From an uncultured Rivibacter sp. (GTDB lineage: Bacteria > Pseudomonadota > Gammaproteobacteria > Burkholderiales > Burkholderiaceae), in assembly GCA_946480925.1 (NCBI GenBank), contig CAMLLU010000103.1:1-15709 (forward strand): a stretch of 15,709 bases of DNA. The letters are read 5' to 3'. Shown in pieces: positions 8,828-15,709 of the stretch. Under the pieces are notes generated by a model. It was not told the DNA's origin. It worked only from the letters and a program-made list of their open reading frames with translations, and searched no databases. Positions within the stretch are counted from its first letter, which is position 1; every line of letters begins with the position of its first letter. The translations under genes and the position numbers were made by a program.

Positions 8828-11002
8828 ATGCAGAACGACAAAAGGACCCCCGGTTTTTCTTCCAGCCGCAGAACCTTCTTCGCCGGCGGTGCCGGCATGC
8901 TGCTGCTGGGTCAAGCCGGATGCGGCAGCAGCAGCCATGACGACCCGGCCGCCGAGGCCGCCGCTTCGGGCGAGTCGGCCGCGGTGTCGGCTGCAGTGGC
9001 CGCGGCGGCGTCGGGCTTCGTGCACCCCGGCCTCATGCACACCGAGGCGGACTTCGAGCGCATGCGCACCAAGGTGGCGGCCGGTGCCGAGCCGTGGCTG
9101 GCCGGCTGGAACGCGCTCACCTCCAGCAGCCGCGCCCAGCTGGGCCGCGCGCCCACGCCGCTGGAGACGGTGGTGCGCGGCGGCGACGGCGAGAACTTCC
9201 GCGCCATGGTCGAAGACCTCGAGCGCGCCTACCAGTTCGCCGTGCGCTGGAAGGTCTCTGGCGACACGGCCTATGCCGACCAGGCGGTGACGTACCTCAA
9301 CGCGTGGTCGTCGACGATGAAGACGCTCACCGGCAACGGTGACCGCTTCCTTGCCGCCGGCATCTACGGCTACCAGTGGGCCAATGCGGCCGAGATCATG
9401 CGCAGCTACAGCGGCTGGGCCGCGGCCGACATGGTGCGCTTCCAGGCGCTGCTGCTCGGGCAGTTCTACCCGCTGTGCCACGAGTTCCTGCTCACGCACA
9501 ACGGCACCAACATCACCAACCAGTGGGCCAACTGGGACTTGTGCTGCATCGCCGGCATCCTGGCCATCGGCGTGTTCTGCGACCGGCGCGATCTGTTCGA
9601 CGAAGCCGTCGCCTACTACAAGACCGGCCGAGGCAACGGCGCGGCGGCGCACAACGTCTACATCCTGCACCCCGGCTACCTGGGCCAGTGGCAGGAAAGC
9701 GCGCGCGACCAGGGCCACTCCACGCTGGGCATGGCGCTGGGCGGCCTGCTGTGCGAAATGGCCTGGAACCAGGGCGAAGACCTCTACGGCTACTGGAACA
9801 ACCGCTTCCTGGCCGGTGCCGAATACGTGGCCAAGTCGAACCTGCAGGACGCCGGCGGCGCCTACTACACGCTGCCTTTCTCGCCCTACGTGAACCGGCA
9901 GGGCAGCTTCACGTCGGTTTCGACCAGCGGGCGGCCCAACCTGCGGCCGTGCTGGGAGGCCATCTACAACCACTACGTCAACCGCAAGGGCCTGGCGGCG
10001 CCCTACGTGGCCGCGATCGCCGCGCAGATCCGCCCCGAGCGCAGCGAGTGGGGTGGTGACCAGCCGAGCTTCGGCACGCTGACCTTCAGCCGCGACGCCC
10101 TTGCCTGGGGCACGCCGCCCAGCGGGCTCACGGCTTACGCAACGGCGGGCTCCGTGCTGCTGTCGTGGTGGGGCAGTGCGGGTGCGAGCAGCTACAACGT
10201 CAAGCGCGGCAGCTCGGCCAGCGGGCCGTTCACCACCATCGCCAGCGGCATAACCGACCCGCGCACCCACACCGACGCGCCGGGCGCCGGCACCTGGTAT
10301 TACGCCGTCACGGCGGTGGGCAATGGCGGCGAAACCAGCCTCTCCAGCGTGGCGCGCGTCGTGCTGCCGGGCGAGCTGGTCGCGCGCCTGCCGCTGGACG
10401 AATCCAGCGGCACCGCGGCGGCCGATGCGAGCGGCCACGGCCGCAATGGCACGCTGGCCGGTGGCGCGAGCTGGGGCGCAGGGCAGGGCCGCAACGCCAC
10501 GAGCGCGCTGGTGCTCGACGGTGCCAGCGGCCACCTCGCGCTGCCCACGGGCGTGCTGGCCAGCCTGGGTGACTTCACCATCGCCGTGTGGGTGTACTGG
10601 AACGCCGCGGCCACCAACACGCGCGTGTTCGACTTCGGCTCCAGCGACATCGCCTACATGGCGCTGATCCCGCGCGACAGCAGCGGCCAGATGCGCTTCA
10701 CCGTTACCGGCACCACCTGGTTCGGCGAGCAGAACATCACTGCGAGTGCCCTGCCCACGGGCCGCTGGGTGCACGTGGCAGTCACGCTGTCGGGCACCAC
10801 CGGTACGCTGTACGTCGATGGTGTGGCCGCCGGCAGCAACAGCGCCATCGCGCTCGCGCCCTTCCAGCTGGGCGACACGACGCAGAACTGGCTGGGCCGT
10901 TCGCAGTACACCGCCGACCCCCGCTTCAATGGGCGGATGCAGGACCTGCGCATCCACAGCGGCGCACTCAGCGCAGCGGAAATCGCGGCGCTGGCGGCCT
11001 GA
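8828..11002 (+). CDS. Tat-exported alginate-lyase-superfamily protein with FN3 and LamG-like domains (copy 1)
   Basis: A 724-residue exported polysaccharide lyase candidate. The N-terminus has a twin-arginine motif SRRTFF (Arg14-Arg15), a hydrophobic stretch and Cys32 in LLGQAGC, which suggests a Tat lipoprotein. The -3 residue (Gln) is unusual for a lipobox. An Ala/Ser-rich linker follows. Residues about 64-425 fit the alpha/alpha-barrel alginate lyase superfamily (PF05426-like). Conserved-looking segments are TNQWANWDL (about 230-238), HPGYLGQWQESARDQGH (281-297), GAEYVAKSN and CWEAIYNHYVNRKGL. An FN3 domain (about 428-515) and a concanavalin/LamG-type domain (about 518-724) may bind polysaccharide. 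Likely reaction: beta-elimination of a uronic-acid polymer; the substrate (alginate, glucuronan or other) cannot be told. The ATG at 8828 lies ten bases after AAGG; a GTG at 8822 is the alternative. The stop overlaps the next gene's start (TGATG), so the two are translationally coupled. Confidence 0.85.
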   Translation: MQNDKRTPGFSSSRRTFFAGGAGMLLLGQAGCGSSSHDDPAAEAAASGESAAVSAAVAAAASGFVHPGLMHTEADFERMRTKVAAGAEPWLAGWNALTSSSRAQLGRAPTPLETVVRGGDGENFRAMVEDLERAYQFAVRWKVSGDTAYADQAVTYLNAWSSTMKTLTGNGDRFLAAGIYGYQWANAAEIMRSYSGWAAADMVRFQALLLGQFYPLCHEFLLTHNGTNITNQWANWDLCCIAGILAIGVFCDRRDLFDEAVAYYKTGRGNGAAAHNVYILHPGYLGQWQESARDQGHSTLGMALGGLLCEMAWNQGEDLYGYWNNRFLAGAEYVAKSNLQDAGGAYYTLPFSPYVNRQGSFTSVSTSGRPNLRPCWEAIYNHYVNRKGLAAPYVAAIAAQIRPERSEWGGDQPSFGTLTFSRDALAWGTPPSGLTAYATAGSVLLSWWGSAGASSYNVKRGSSASGPFTTIASGITDPRTHTDAPGAGTWYYAVTAVGNGGETSLSSVARVVLPGELVARLPLDESSGTAAADASGHGRNGTLAGGASWGAGQGRNATSALVLDGASGHLALPTGVLASLGDFTIAVWVYWNAAATNTRVFDFGSSDIAYMALIPRDSSGQMRFTVTGTTWFGEQNITASALPTGRWVHVAVTLSGTTGTLYVDGVAAGSNSAIALAPFQLGDTTQNWLGRSQYTADPRFNGRMQDLRIHSGALSAAEIAALAA

Positions 11003-13170
11003 TGAACACGACAACCAAGAGTCCCTACATGTCCGACAACGATCGTGCTCCTTCATTCCAGCGCCGCACGTTCTGCGCCGCTGCAGCCGGGATGGCCGCC
11101 CTGGGGAGCGTCGGCTGCGGCAATGGAGGCGACGACGATGAAGCTTCCAGCACGCCGCCTTCGACGTCCGAAGGTGTGGCTTCGAAACAGGTGCAACGCG
11201 GGCTGCTGAGCACCGAGGCCGACTTCCAGCGCATGCGCGAAAAGGTGGCCGCTGGCGCGCAGCCCTGGGCTGATGGATGGAACGCGTTGATTGGCGGAGG
11301 CTTTGCCAACCTCGGCTACACGCCCCTCCCGCTGCAGAAGGTCATCCGCGGCGGCACGGGGCAGAACTTCGGCCGGCTCATCGTGGAGATGCAGCGCGCC
11401 TACCACCTTGCGCTGCGCTGGAAGATCTCGGGCGACACGACCTATGGCGACCAGGCGGTGCGCATGCTCAATGCATGGTCGTCGACGATGACCGAGCTCA
11501 CGGGCAACGCCGACGCATTCCTGGCAGCTGGCATCTACGGCTACCAGTGGGCCAACACGGGCGAGATCATGCGCAGCTACCCCGGCTGGGCCGCCGAGGA
11601 CATGGCGCGCTGCCAGAAGTGGCTGCTCAACGTGTTCTACCCCTTGAGCCACCACTTCCTGATCGACCACAACGGCACCGAGCAAAGCAAGATCACCAAC
11701 TACTGGGCCAACTGGGACCTGTGCTCGATCGCCAGCATCCTGGCCATCGGCGTGTTCTGCGACCGCCCGGATCTCGTGGCCGAGGCGGTCGACTACTACA
11801 AGCACGGCCGCGGCAACGGCTCGACGGCACACAACGTCTGCTACATGCACCCCGGCCACCTGGGGCAGTGGCAGGAAAGCGGGCGCGACCAGGGGCACGC
11901 CACGCTCGGCATCGCCTTGTGCGGCGCCATCTGCGAGATGGCGTGGAACCAGGGCATCGATCTCTATGCGCTGGGCAACAACCGCCTGCTCGCCGGTGCC
12001 GAATACGTGGCCAAGTCCAACATGCGCGACGCGAACGGCCAGCTCTACACGCTGCCCTTTGCCACTTACGCCAACAGCCACGGCACGATGACGGCTGTCT
12101 CCGACGCGGCCCGTCCGCACCTTCGGGCCTGCTGGGAACACGTCTACAACCACTACGTCCATCGCAGGGGGCTGTCTGCTCCGTGGGTGACGGCGCTCGC
12201 CGCGCAACTGCGGCCTGATGGAGGCCGCGACGGCGACCAGGCGGGCTTCGGCACGCTGATCTTCAGCCGCGACCCCTTCGTGGTGGATGCGGCGCCCAGC
12301 GGCGTCACGGCCCATGTGTGTGCCGGGCAGGTCGTGCTGTCGTGGTGGGGCAACTCCAGTGCGTCGAGCTACAACGTCAAGCGCGCCTCGGCGGCAGATG
12401 GCCCGTACACCACCATCGCCAGCGTCACCGATCCGCGCACCTACGCCGATGCACCGGGCAAGGGCACCTGGTACTACACCATCACGGCCGTCAGCAGCCG
12501 CGGCGAGAGCGCTGCCTCTTCCGCGAGGCGCGTGGCACTGCCCGGCGAGCTGCTCGTGCGACTGCCGCTGAGCGGGGACGGCGCCACCGTCGACGTGAGC
12601 GGCAACAGCAAGCACGGCAAGGCATCTGGCGGCGCAAGCTGGGGAGAAGGCCGCAAGGCCGCCGGGCAAGCGCTGGCACTCGACGGCGAAAGCGGCTATC
12701 TCGCACTGCCAGGCGGTGTGCTGGCTGGCGTGGGCGACTTCACGATCGCGGTGTGGGTGTACTCGAATGCCGCAGTGACCAACTCACGCGTGTTCGACTT
12801 CGGCTGCAACGACGTCCGCTACATGGCGCTCCTGCCGCGCGACAACAAGGGCCGCATGCGCTTCACGGTCTCGGGCACGAGCTGGTTCGGCGAGCAGAGC
12901 ATCGCCGCGAATGCGTTGCCCACCGGCCGCTGGGTGCACGTGGCGATCACGCTTTCGGGCAGCACCGGCACGCTGTACGTCGATGGCGCGGTGGCGGGTC
13001 GCAACGAAGCCATATCGCTCGCGCCCTGCCAGCTCGGCGAGACCACGCAGAACTGGCTCGGTCGCTCGCAATACGCAGGCGACCCCCGCTTCAACGGTCG
13101 CCTGCAGGACCTGCGCATCTACAGCGGCGCACTCAGCGCGACCGAGGTCGCCGCACTGGCTTCCGCCTGA
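11002..13170 (+). CDS. Tat-exported alginate-lyase-superfamily protein with FN3 and LamG-like domains (copy 2, paralogue)
   Basis: A 722-residue paralogue of the preceding gene with the same domain order. Tat motif QRRTF (Arg21-Arg22); possible lipid-modified Cys39 in GSVGC; lyase domain about 66-425 with KITNYWANWDL (230-240), HPGHLGQWQESGRDQGH and CWEHVYNHYVHRRGL; FN3 about 430-513; LamG-like about 517-722. A hand count over Trp140-Glu199 gives 47 of 60 residues identical to copy 1. The signal and linker regions are the most different, and the linker here is shorter, richer in Asp/Glu and not Ala-rich. The start at 11002 overlaps the upstream stop as TGATG; a Met ten codons in (11029) is an alternative. 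Several Cys residues are unique to this copy (for example in HNVCYMH and IALCGAICE). Divergence suggests a related but different chain or cleavage mode (inference). Confidence 0.85.
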   Translation: MNTTTKSPYMSDNDRAPSFQRRTFCAAAAGMAALGSVGCGNGGDDDEASSTPPSTSEGVASKQVQRGLLSTEADFQRMREKVAAGAQPWADGWNALIGGGFANLGYTPLPLQKVIRGGTGQNFGRLIVEMQRAYHLALRWKISGDTTYGDQAVRMLNAWSSTMTELTGNADAFLAAGIYGYQWANTGEIMRSYPGWAAEDMARCQKWLLNVFYPLSHHFLIDHNGTEQSKITNYWANWDLCSIASILAIGVFCDRPDLVAEAVDYYKHGRGNGSTAHNVCYMHPGHLGQWQESGRDQGHATLGIALCGAICEMAWNQGIDLYALGNNRLLAGAEYVAKSNMRDANGQLYTLPFATYANSHGTMTAVSDAARPHLRACWEHVYNHYVHRRGLSAPWVTALAAQLRPDGGRDGDQAGFGTLIFSRDPFVVDAAPSGVTAHVCAGQVVLSWWGNSSASSYNVKRASAADGPYTTIASVTDPRTYADAPGKGTWYYTITAVSSRGESAASSARRVALPGELLVRLPLSGDGATVDVSGNSKHGKASGGASWGEGRKAAGQALALDGESGYLALPGGVLAGVGDFTIAVWVYSNAAVTNSRVFDFGCNDVRYMALLPRDNKGRMRFTVSGTSWFGEQSIAANALPTGRWVHVAITLSGSTGTLYVDGAVAGRNEAISLAPCQLGETTQNWLGRSQYAGDPRFNGRLQDLRIYSGALSATEVAALASA

Positions 13171-13182
13171 GTTCCGCCTGAG
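13161..13182. repeat. 11-bp tandem duplication over the lyase stop codon
   Basis: TTCCGCCTGAG occurs twice in a row (13161-13171, 13172-13182). The first copy carries the stop codon of the second lyase gene and the second copy repeats it as a backup TGA out of translation. A small local duplication. Confidence 0.9.
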
Positions 13183-13200
13183 CGGCGGCACTACCGCCGC
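13182..13200. terminator. Hairpin between convergent genes, likely bidirectional terminator
   Basis: GCGGCGG (13182-13188) and CCGCCGC (13194-13200) form a perfect 7-bp stem with a 5-base loop, in the 47-bp gap between the lyase pair and the convergent regulator gene. A stable GC stem without T-tract. Confidence 0.5.
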
Positions 13201-13217
13201 CGTCTGGTACAGGCGCG

Positions 13218-15497
13218 CTACATCTGCGTGGCCAGCCAGGGCAGCACCGGCAGTTCGCCGGGTGACTTGTTGCCCGTTGCCGCCGCCACATAGATGCGGT
13301 ACAGGTCGCGCAGGCATGCGGGCACCTCGCCCTGCACGGCCTGCTGGTACCGCTCCTGCGCAGTGCGTGCCGCCTCGTACTGGCCGGCGGCGAACTTCAG
13401 GCGGGCATCCACCGCCATGCCCACCGGGTGCTCGTGCAGCCAGGCGCCGTGGCCTCGCAGCACCTTGCGCGCCGCCGTCACGTCTCCCCGCTCCAGCAGC
13501 AGCCATGCCGCGTCGAGGCAGGCGTAGGCCTGCCAGAGCCCGGGCTGCCCGGTGGCGGCAATGTCCTGCAGCTCGGCACAGGCCTGTGCGTGTTCTCCGG
13601 CCGCATGGTGCTGCATGGCCTTGCAGTGGCGCAGCGCAGTCAGCAGCTCGAGGTCGTCCTCGGCTTCAGGCAGTCGGCGCGCTGCTTCGCTGGCGGCCTC
13701 GGCCTCTTCGCTGCGGCCTGCGCGCACCAGCGTGCGGATCAACCAAGGCGCCGCCTCGTGTGCCTGCAGCCAGATGCCGAGTTCACGGCTTTGTTCCAGG
13801 GCCGCGGCGAAGCAGGGCACGGCATCGTCGTGGCGCCCTTCGGCCACCGCGAGGTGGCCCGCTGCCATGTGCCGGTAGGGGTGGGCGGCAGCGGGCAGCG
13901 CGGTTTCGATCTGCTCCACCGCGGCGGCCACGCGGGCCACTTCGCGCGGCAGCCGCAATTCGCGATAGACCATGCACAGCGTGTCGCCGGCAGAGGCCGT
14001 CCTGAATCGCTCGGCCAGCGAATGCGACATCACGAAGGACTGCTCGGCATGCCGCGCCGCGTCGTGCATCAGGCCCAGCCCCAGGCTCGCGTGTGCGAGG
14101 TTCACCGCGGTGAGCGCGAAGTAGCTGTTGAGGCGGTATTCCTCGCACAGGCGCAGCGCTTCGCGGCCCAGCTGCACGGCGCGCATCAGCTCGCCGCTCT
14201 TGGCGGCCAGCAGCGCCGAGTTCAGCATCCAGCCCAGCCGATGCACCTGGTTGCCCGTGGTGTGGCACAGCTCGCGGGCGCGGTCGAGCTGGCGTGCCGC
14301 ATCGTCGAAGTCGAGCCGGCCGATCGCGATCGACGAACGCGTGAGCACGGCGGTGACGGCGCAGTCGCGCAGGTCGCAGCTCAGTGCGGCTTCCTGTGCC
14401 AGCTCGAGGTGCTGCTGCGCCAGTGCGTAGGCGCGCTTGTGGTGGTGCGTGAGACCCAGCGCGAGGTGCACACGCGCCAGCGTGGCGATGTCGTGCGTCA
14501 CGGCCGGTGACTGCAGCAGCTGCTTGCCCTGCACCAGTGCCTCGTCGGCACCCAGCGCTGCATGGGCGACCAGCTGTTCCAGGCGCACGGCGAGGTTGTC
14601 GGGTTCGGCGTCGAGCACGAGCTGCAACAGGCCGGTGGCGATGTGCCACTTCTGTTCGCCGGCGGCCTGGAAGGCCTGCAGCAGTGCACGATAGGCCAGC
14701 GGGTCGTTCGACTTCAGCGCGATGTCGAGCGAGCGCATGCGGTCCGGGAACAGCGTCGCCTCGATGTCGCGTGCGATCTGCTGGCCCAGCGGCACGAGGT
14801 CGGGGCCGGAGCGCCACAACCGCTTCAGCGGCGCGGGCCCCACCGCGCAGTCGATGCGGTAGCCGCCATCGGTATCTCCAGACACCTGTGCATGCACGAC
14901 GTAGCGCACGCCGAGCAGGCGCACGATGTCGTCCATCCGCCGCTCGACCGACGAATGCGGAAACGGGAGGCTGCCCAGCGCCGCCAGCAGCGAGGCCGTG
15001 GGCGTGATGGAGAGGCGGTCGTCGGAGCCGAGGTCCTTGGCCACCATGGACATCAGCCCGAGGCCGATCCAGTCCAGGGCTGCCTGGCCGGTGAGGTTGT
15101 CGAAGGGCAGCAGCGCCAGGCCGAGCCGGCGCGTGGCGAGCGCGGGCGGCAGGGCTGCCGGAGTAGCTTCCGTTTCGCCGCCGTTGGACAGTCGGCCCAC
15201 GAACCGGTAGCCCGTGCGATGCACGGTCTTGATGAACGTCGGGCGGGCGCCGTCGTCTCCGATGGCATTGCGCGCCTTCATCACCGCCCGCGCGATGACA
15301 CCCGGCGTCACGGGCTCGTGTTTCCACACGACGTCGAGCAGTTCGTCCTTGGACACCACACGATCGCGGTGCTTGATGAGGTAGGTGAGCAGCTCGAAGG
15401 GCTTGGGCTCGATCTCCTGCAGTTCGCCGCGCAAGAGGATCTCGCGGCGCAGCGGGAGCACGCGGCATTCGGCGAACTCGAAAACGGGCTCGGTCAT
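13218..15497 (-). CDS. Winged-helix (OmpR/CadC-type) transcriptional regulator with TPR-like C-terminal region
   Basis: A 759-residue one-component regulator. Residues 1-101 are a Trans_reg_C winged helix: an N-terminal beta-sheet, EPKPFELLTYLIKHRDRVVSKDELL, a recognition helix around 64-80 (TPGVIARAVMKARNAIG) and the wing TVHRTGYRFVG (91-101). Residues about 127-235 begin LALLPFDNLTG, the domain usually found after the winged helix in CadC/adenylate-cyclase-like regulators. From about 300 to 740 there are helical TPR-like repeats. I see no transmembrane segment, so unlike CadC it should be cytosolic. The frame is open 34 codons further upstream to a GTG at 15599, but that part is Pro/His/Arg-rich and unlike the family, so ATG 15497 is preferred. 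Neither start has a clear ribosome site. It is convergent with the lyase genes. Control of them is possible but not shown. Confidence 0.88.
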   Translation of the reverse strand: MTEPVFEFAECRVLPLRREILLRGELQEIEPKPFELLTYLIKHRDRVVSKDELLDVVWKHEPVTPGVIARAVMKARNAIGDDGARPTFIKTVHRTGYRFVGRLSNGGETEATPAALPPALATRRLGLALLPFDNLTGQAALDWIGLGLMSMVAKDLGSDDRLSITPTASLLAALGSLPFPHSSVERRMDDIVRLLGVRYVVHAQVSGDTDGGYRIDCAVGPAPLKRLWRSGPDLVPLGQQIARDIEATLFPDRMRSLDIALKSNDPLAYRALLQAFQAAGEQKWHIATGLLQLVLDAEPDNLAVRLEQLVAHAALGADEALVQGKQLLQSPAVTHDIATLARVHLALGLTHHHKRAYALAQQHLELAQEAALSCDLRDCAVTAVLTRSSIAIGRLDFDDAARQLDRARELCHTTGNQVHRLGWMLNSALLAAKSGELMRAVQLGREALRLCEEYRLNSYFALTAVNLAHASLGLGLMHDAARHAEQSFVMSHSLAERFRTASAGDTLCMVYRELRLPREVARVAAAVEQIETALPAAAHPYRHMAAGHLAVAEGRHDDAVPCFAAALEQSRELGIWLQAHEAAPWLIRTLVRAGRSEEAEAASEAARRLPEAEDDLELLTALRHCKAMQHHAAGEHAQACAELQDIAATGQPGLWQAYACLDAAWLLLERGDVTAARKVLRGHGAWLHEHPVGMAVDARLKFAAGQYEAARTAQERYQQAVQGEVPACLRDLYRIYVAAATGNKSPGELPVLPWLATQM

Positions 15498-15646
15498 GCC
15501 CGTACCGTGGCGTGGTGAATGTGTCCGGGGGAGGTCTGCGTCCGCATCGGGATGGGGTGGCGCCGGGATGCGGCGCACCACGGCGGCGTGCCCAGGCACC
15601 GGTCAAGGCTCGACAGATGTGAAGTCCGTCATGCTAAGTGGGGGCG

Positions 15647-15661
15647 CATGCCCAAGGCATG
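15647..15661. promoter_or_regulatory. Palindrome CATGCC-N3-GGCATG upstream of the regulator gene
   Basis: CATGCC (15647-15652) and GGCATG (15656-15661) are perfect inverted repeats around CAA. It lies 150 bp upstream of the regulator's chosen start, in 212 bp without a recognisable gene at the right edge. A possible operator for this gene or for a divergent gene outside the window. Confidence 0.3.
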
Positions 15662-15709
15662 ATGGAACCGTGACGCATTCGTGCGTGTTCTACAGCGGCC
15701 GTCGCACGT

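Noticed and set aside
8810..11056. 748-codon minus-strand frame opposite the first lyase
   Set aside because: Antisense shadow with no recognisable domain; the plus strand has a Tat signal and three domains.

Overview
The window is a GC-rich stretch of bacterial chromosome. Its codon use, its Tsr-type chemoreceptor, its TPR-fused signalling proteins and its Tat-exported lyases suggest a betaproteobacterium of the order Burkholderiales, probably near the Rubrivivax/Roseateles/Rhizobacter group. That placement is an inference from protein style, not from a marker gene. I see no rRNA, tRNA, CRISPR array, IS element or phage gene.

Layout. (1) 1-409, minus strand: the 5' part of a collagen-like lipoprotein gene that runs off the left edge. 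It encodes a signal peptide with lipobox, a short Cys-pair domain with a perfect EF-hand loop, and then Gly-X-Y triplets written by a 9-bp tandem repeat. (2) 410-648: divergent control region with a candidate sigma-E-type promoter. (3) 649-2929, plus strand: a DegP/DegQ/MucD-type periplasmic serine protease, followed 40 bp later by a secreted alpha-carbonic anhydrase, probably co-transcribed. (4) 2981-4639, minus strand: a methyl-accepting chemotaxis protein. (5) 5189-8500, plus strand: a 1103-residue hybrid sensor kinase (signal peptide, periplasmic TPR region, TM, PAS, HisKA, HATPase, REC, His-free helical tail), divergent from the chemoreceptor across about 550 bp without a convincing gene. 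(6) 8828-13170, plus strand: two tandem, overlapping, paralogous genes for Tat-exported alginate-lyase-superfamily proteins, each with the order lyase, fibronectin type III, LamG-like domain. (7) 13218-15497, minus strand, convergent: a soluble winged-helix (OmpR/CadC-type) regulator with a long TPR-like C-terminal region. (8) 15498-15709: its upstream region, with a 6-3-6 palindrome.

How the parts may fit together (inference). The right half looks like a small locus for sensing and degrading an acidic polysaccharide: two surface- or periplasm-anchored lyases, flanked by a TPR-containing sensor kinase upstream and a TPR-containing one-component regulator downstream, with a chemoreceptor next to the kinase. 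The left half is an envelope maintenance group: quality-control protease, periplasmic carbonic anhydrase and collagen-like lipoprotein. The most distinctive items are the tandem lyase pair, the inverted repeat and TCATGA cluster in front of it, and the collagen-like lipoprotein, which would be easily missed because its repeats also produce an open but spurious Ala-Pro-Val frame on the other strand.
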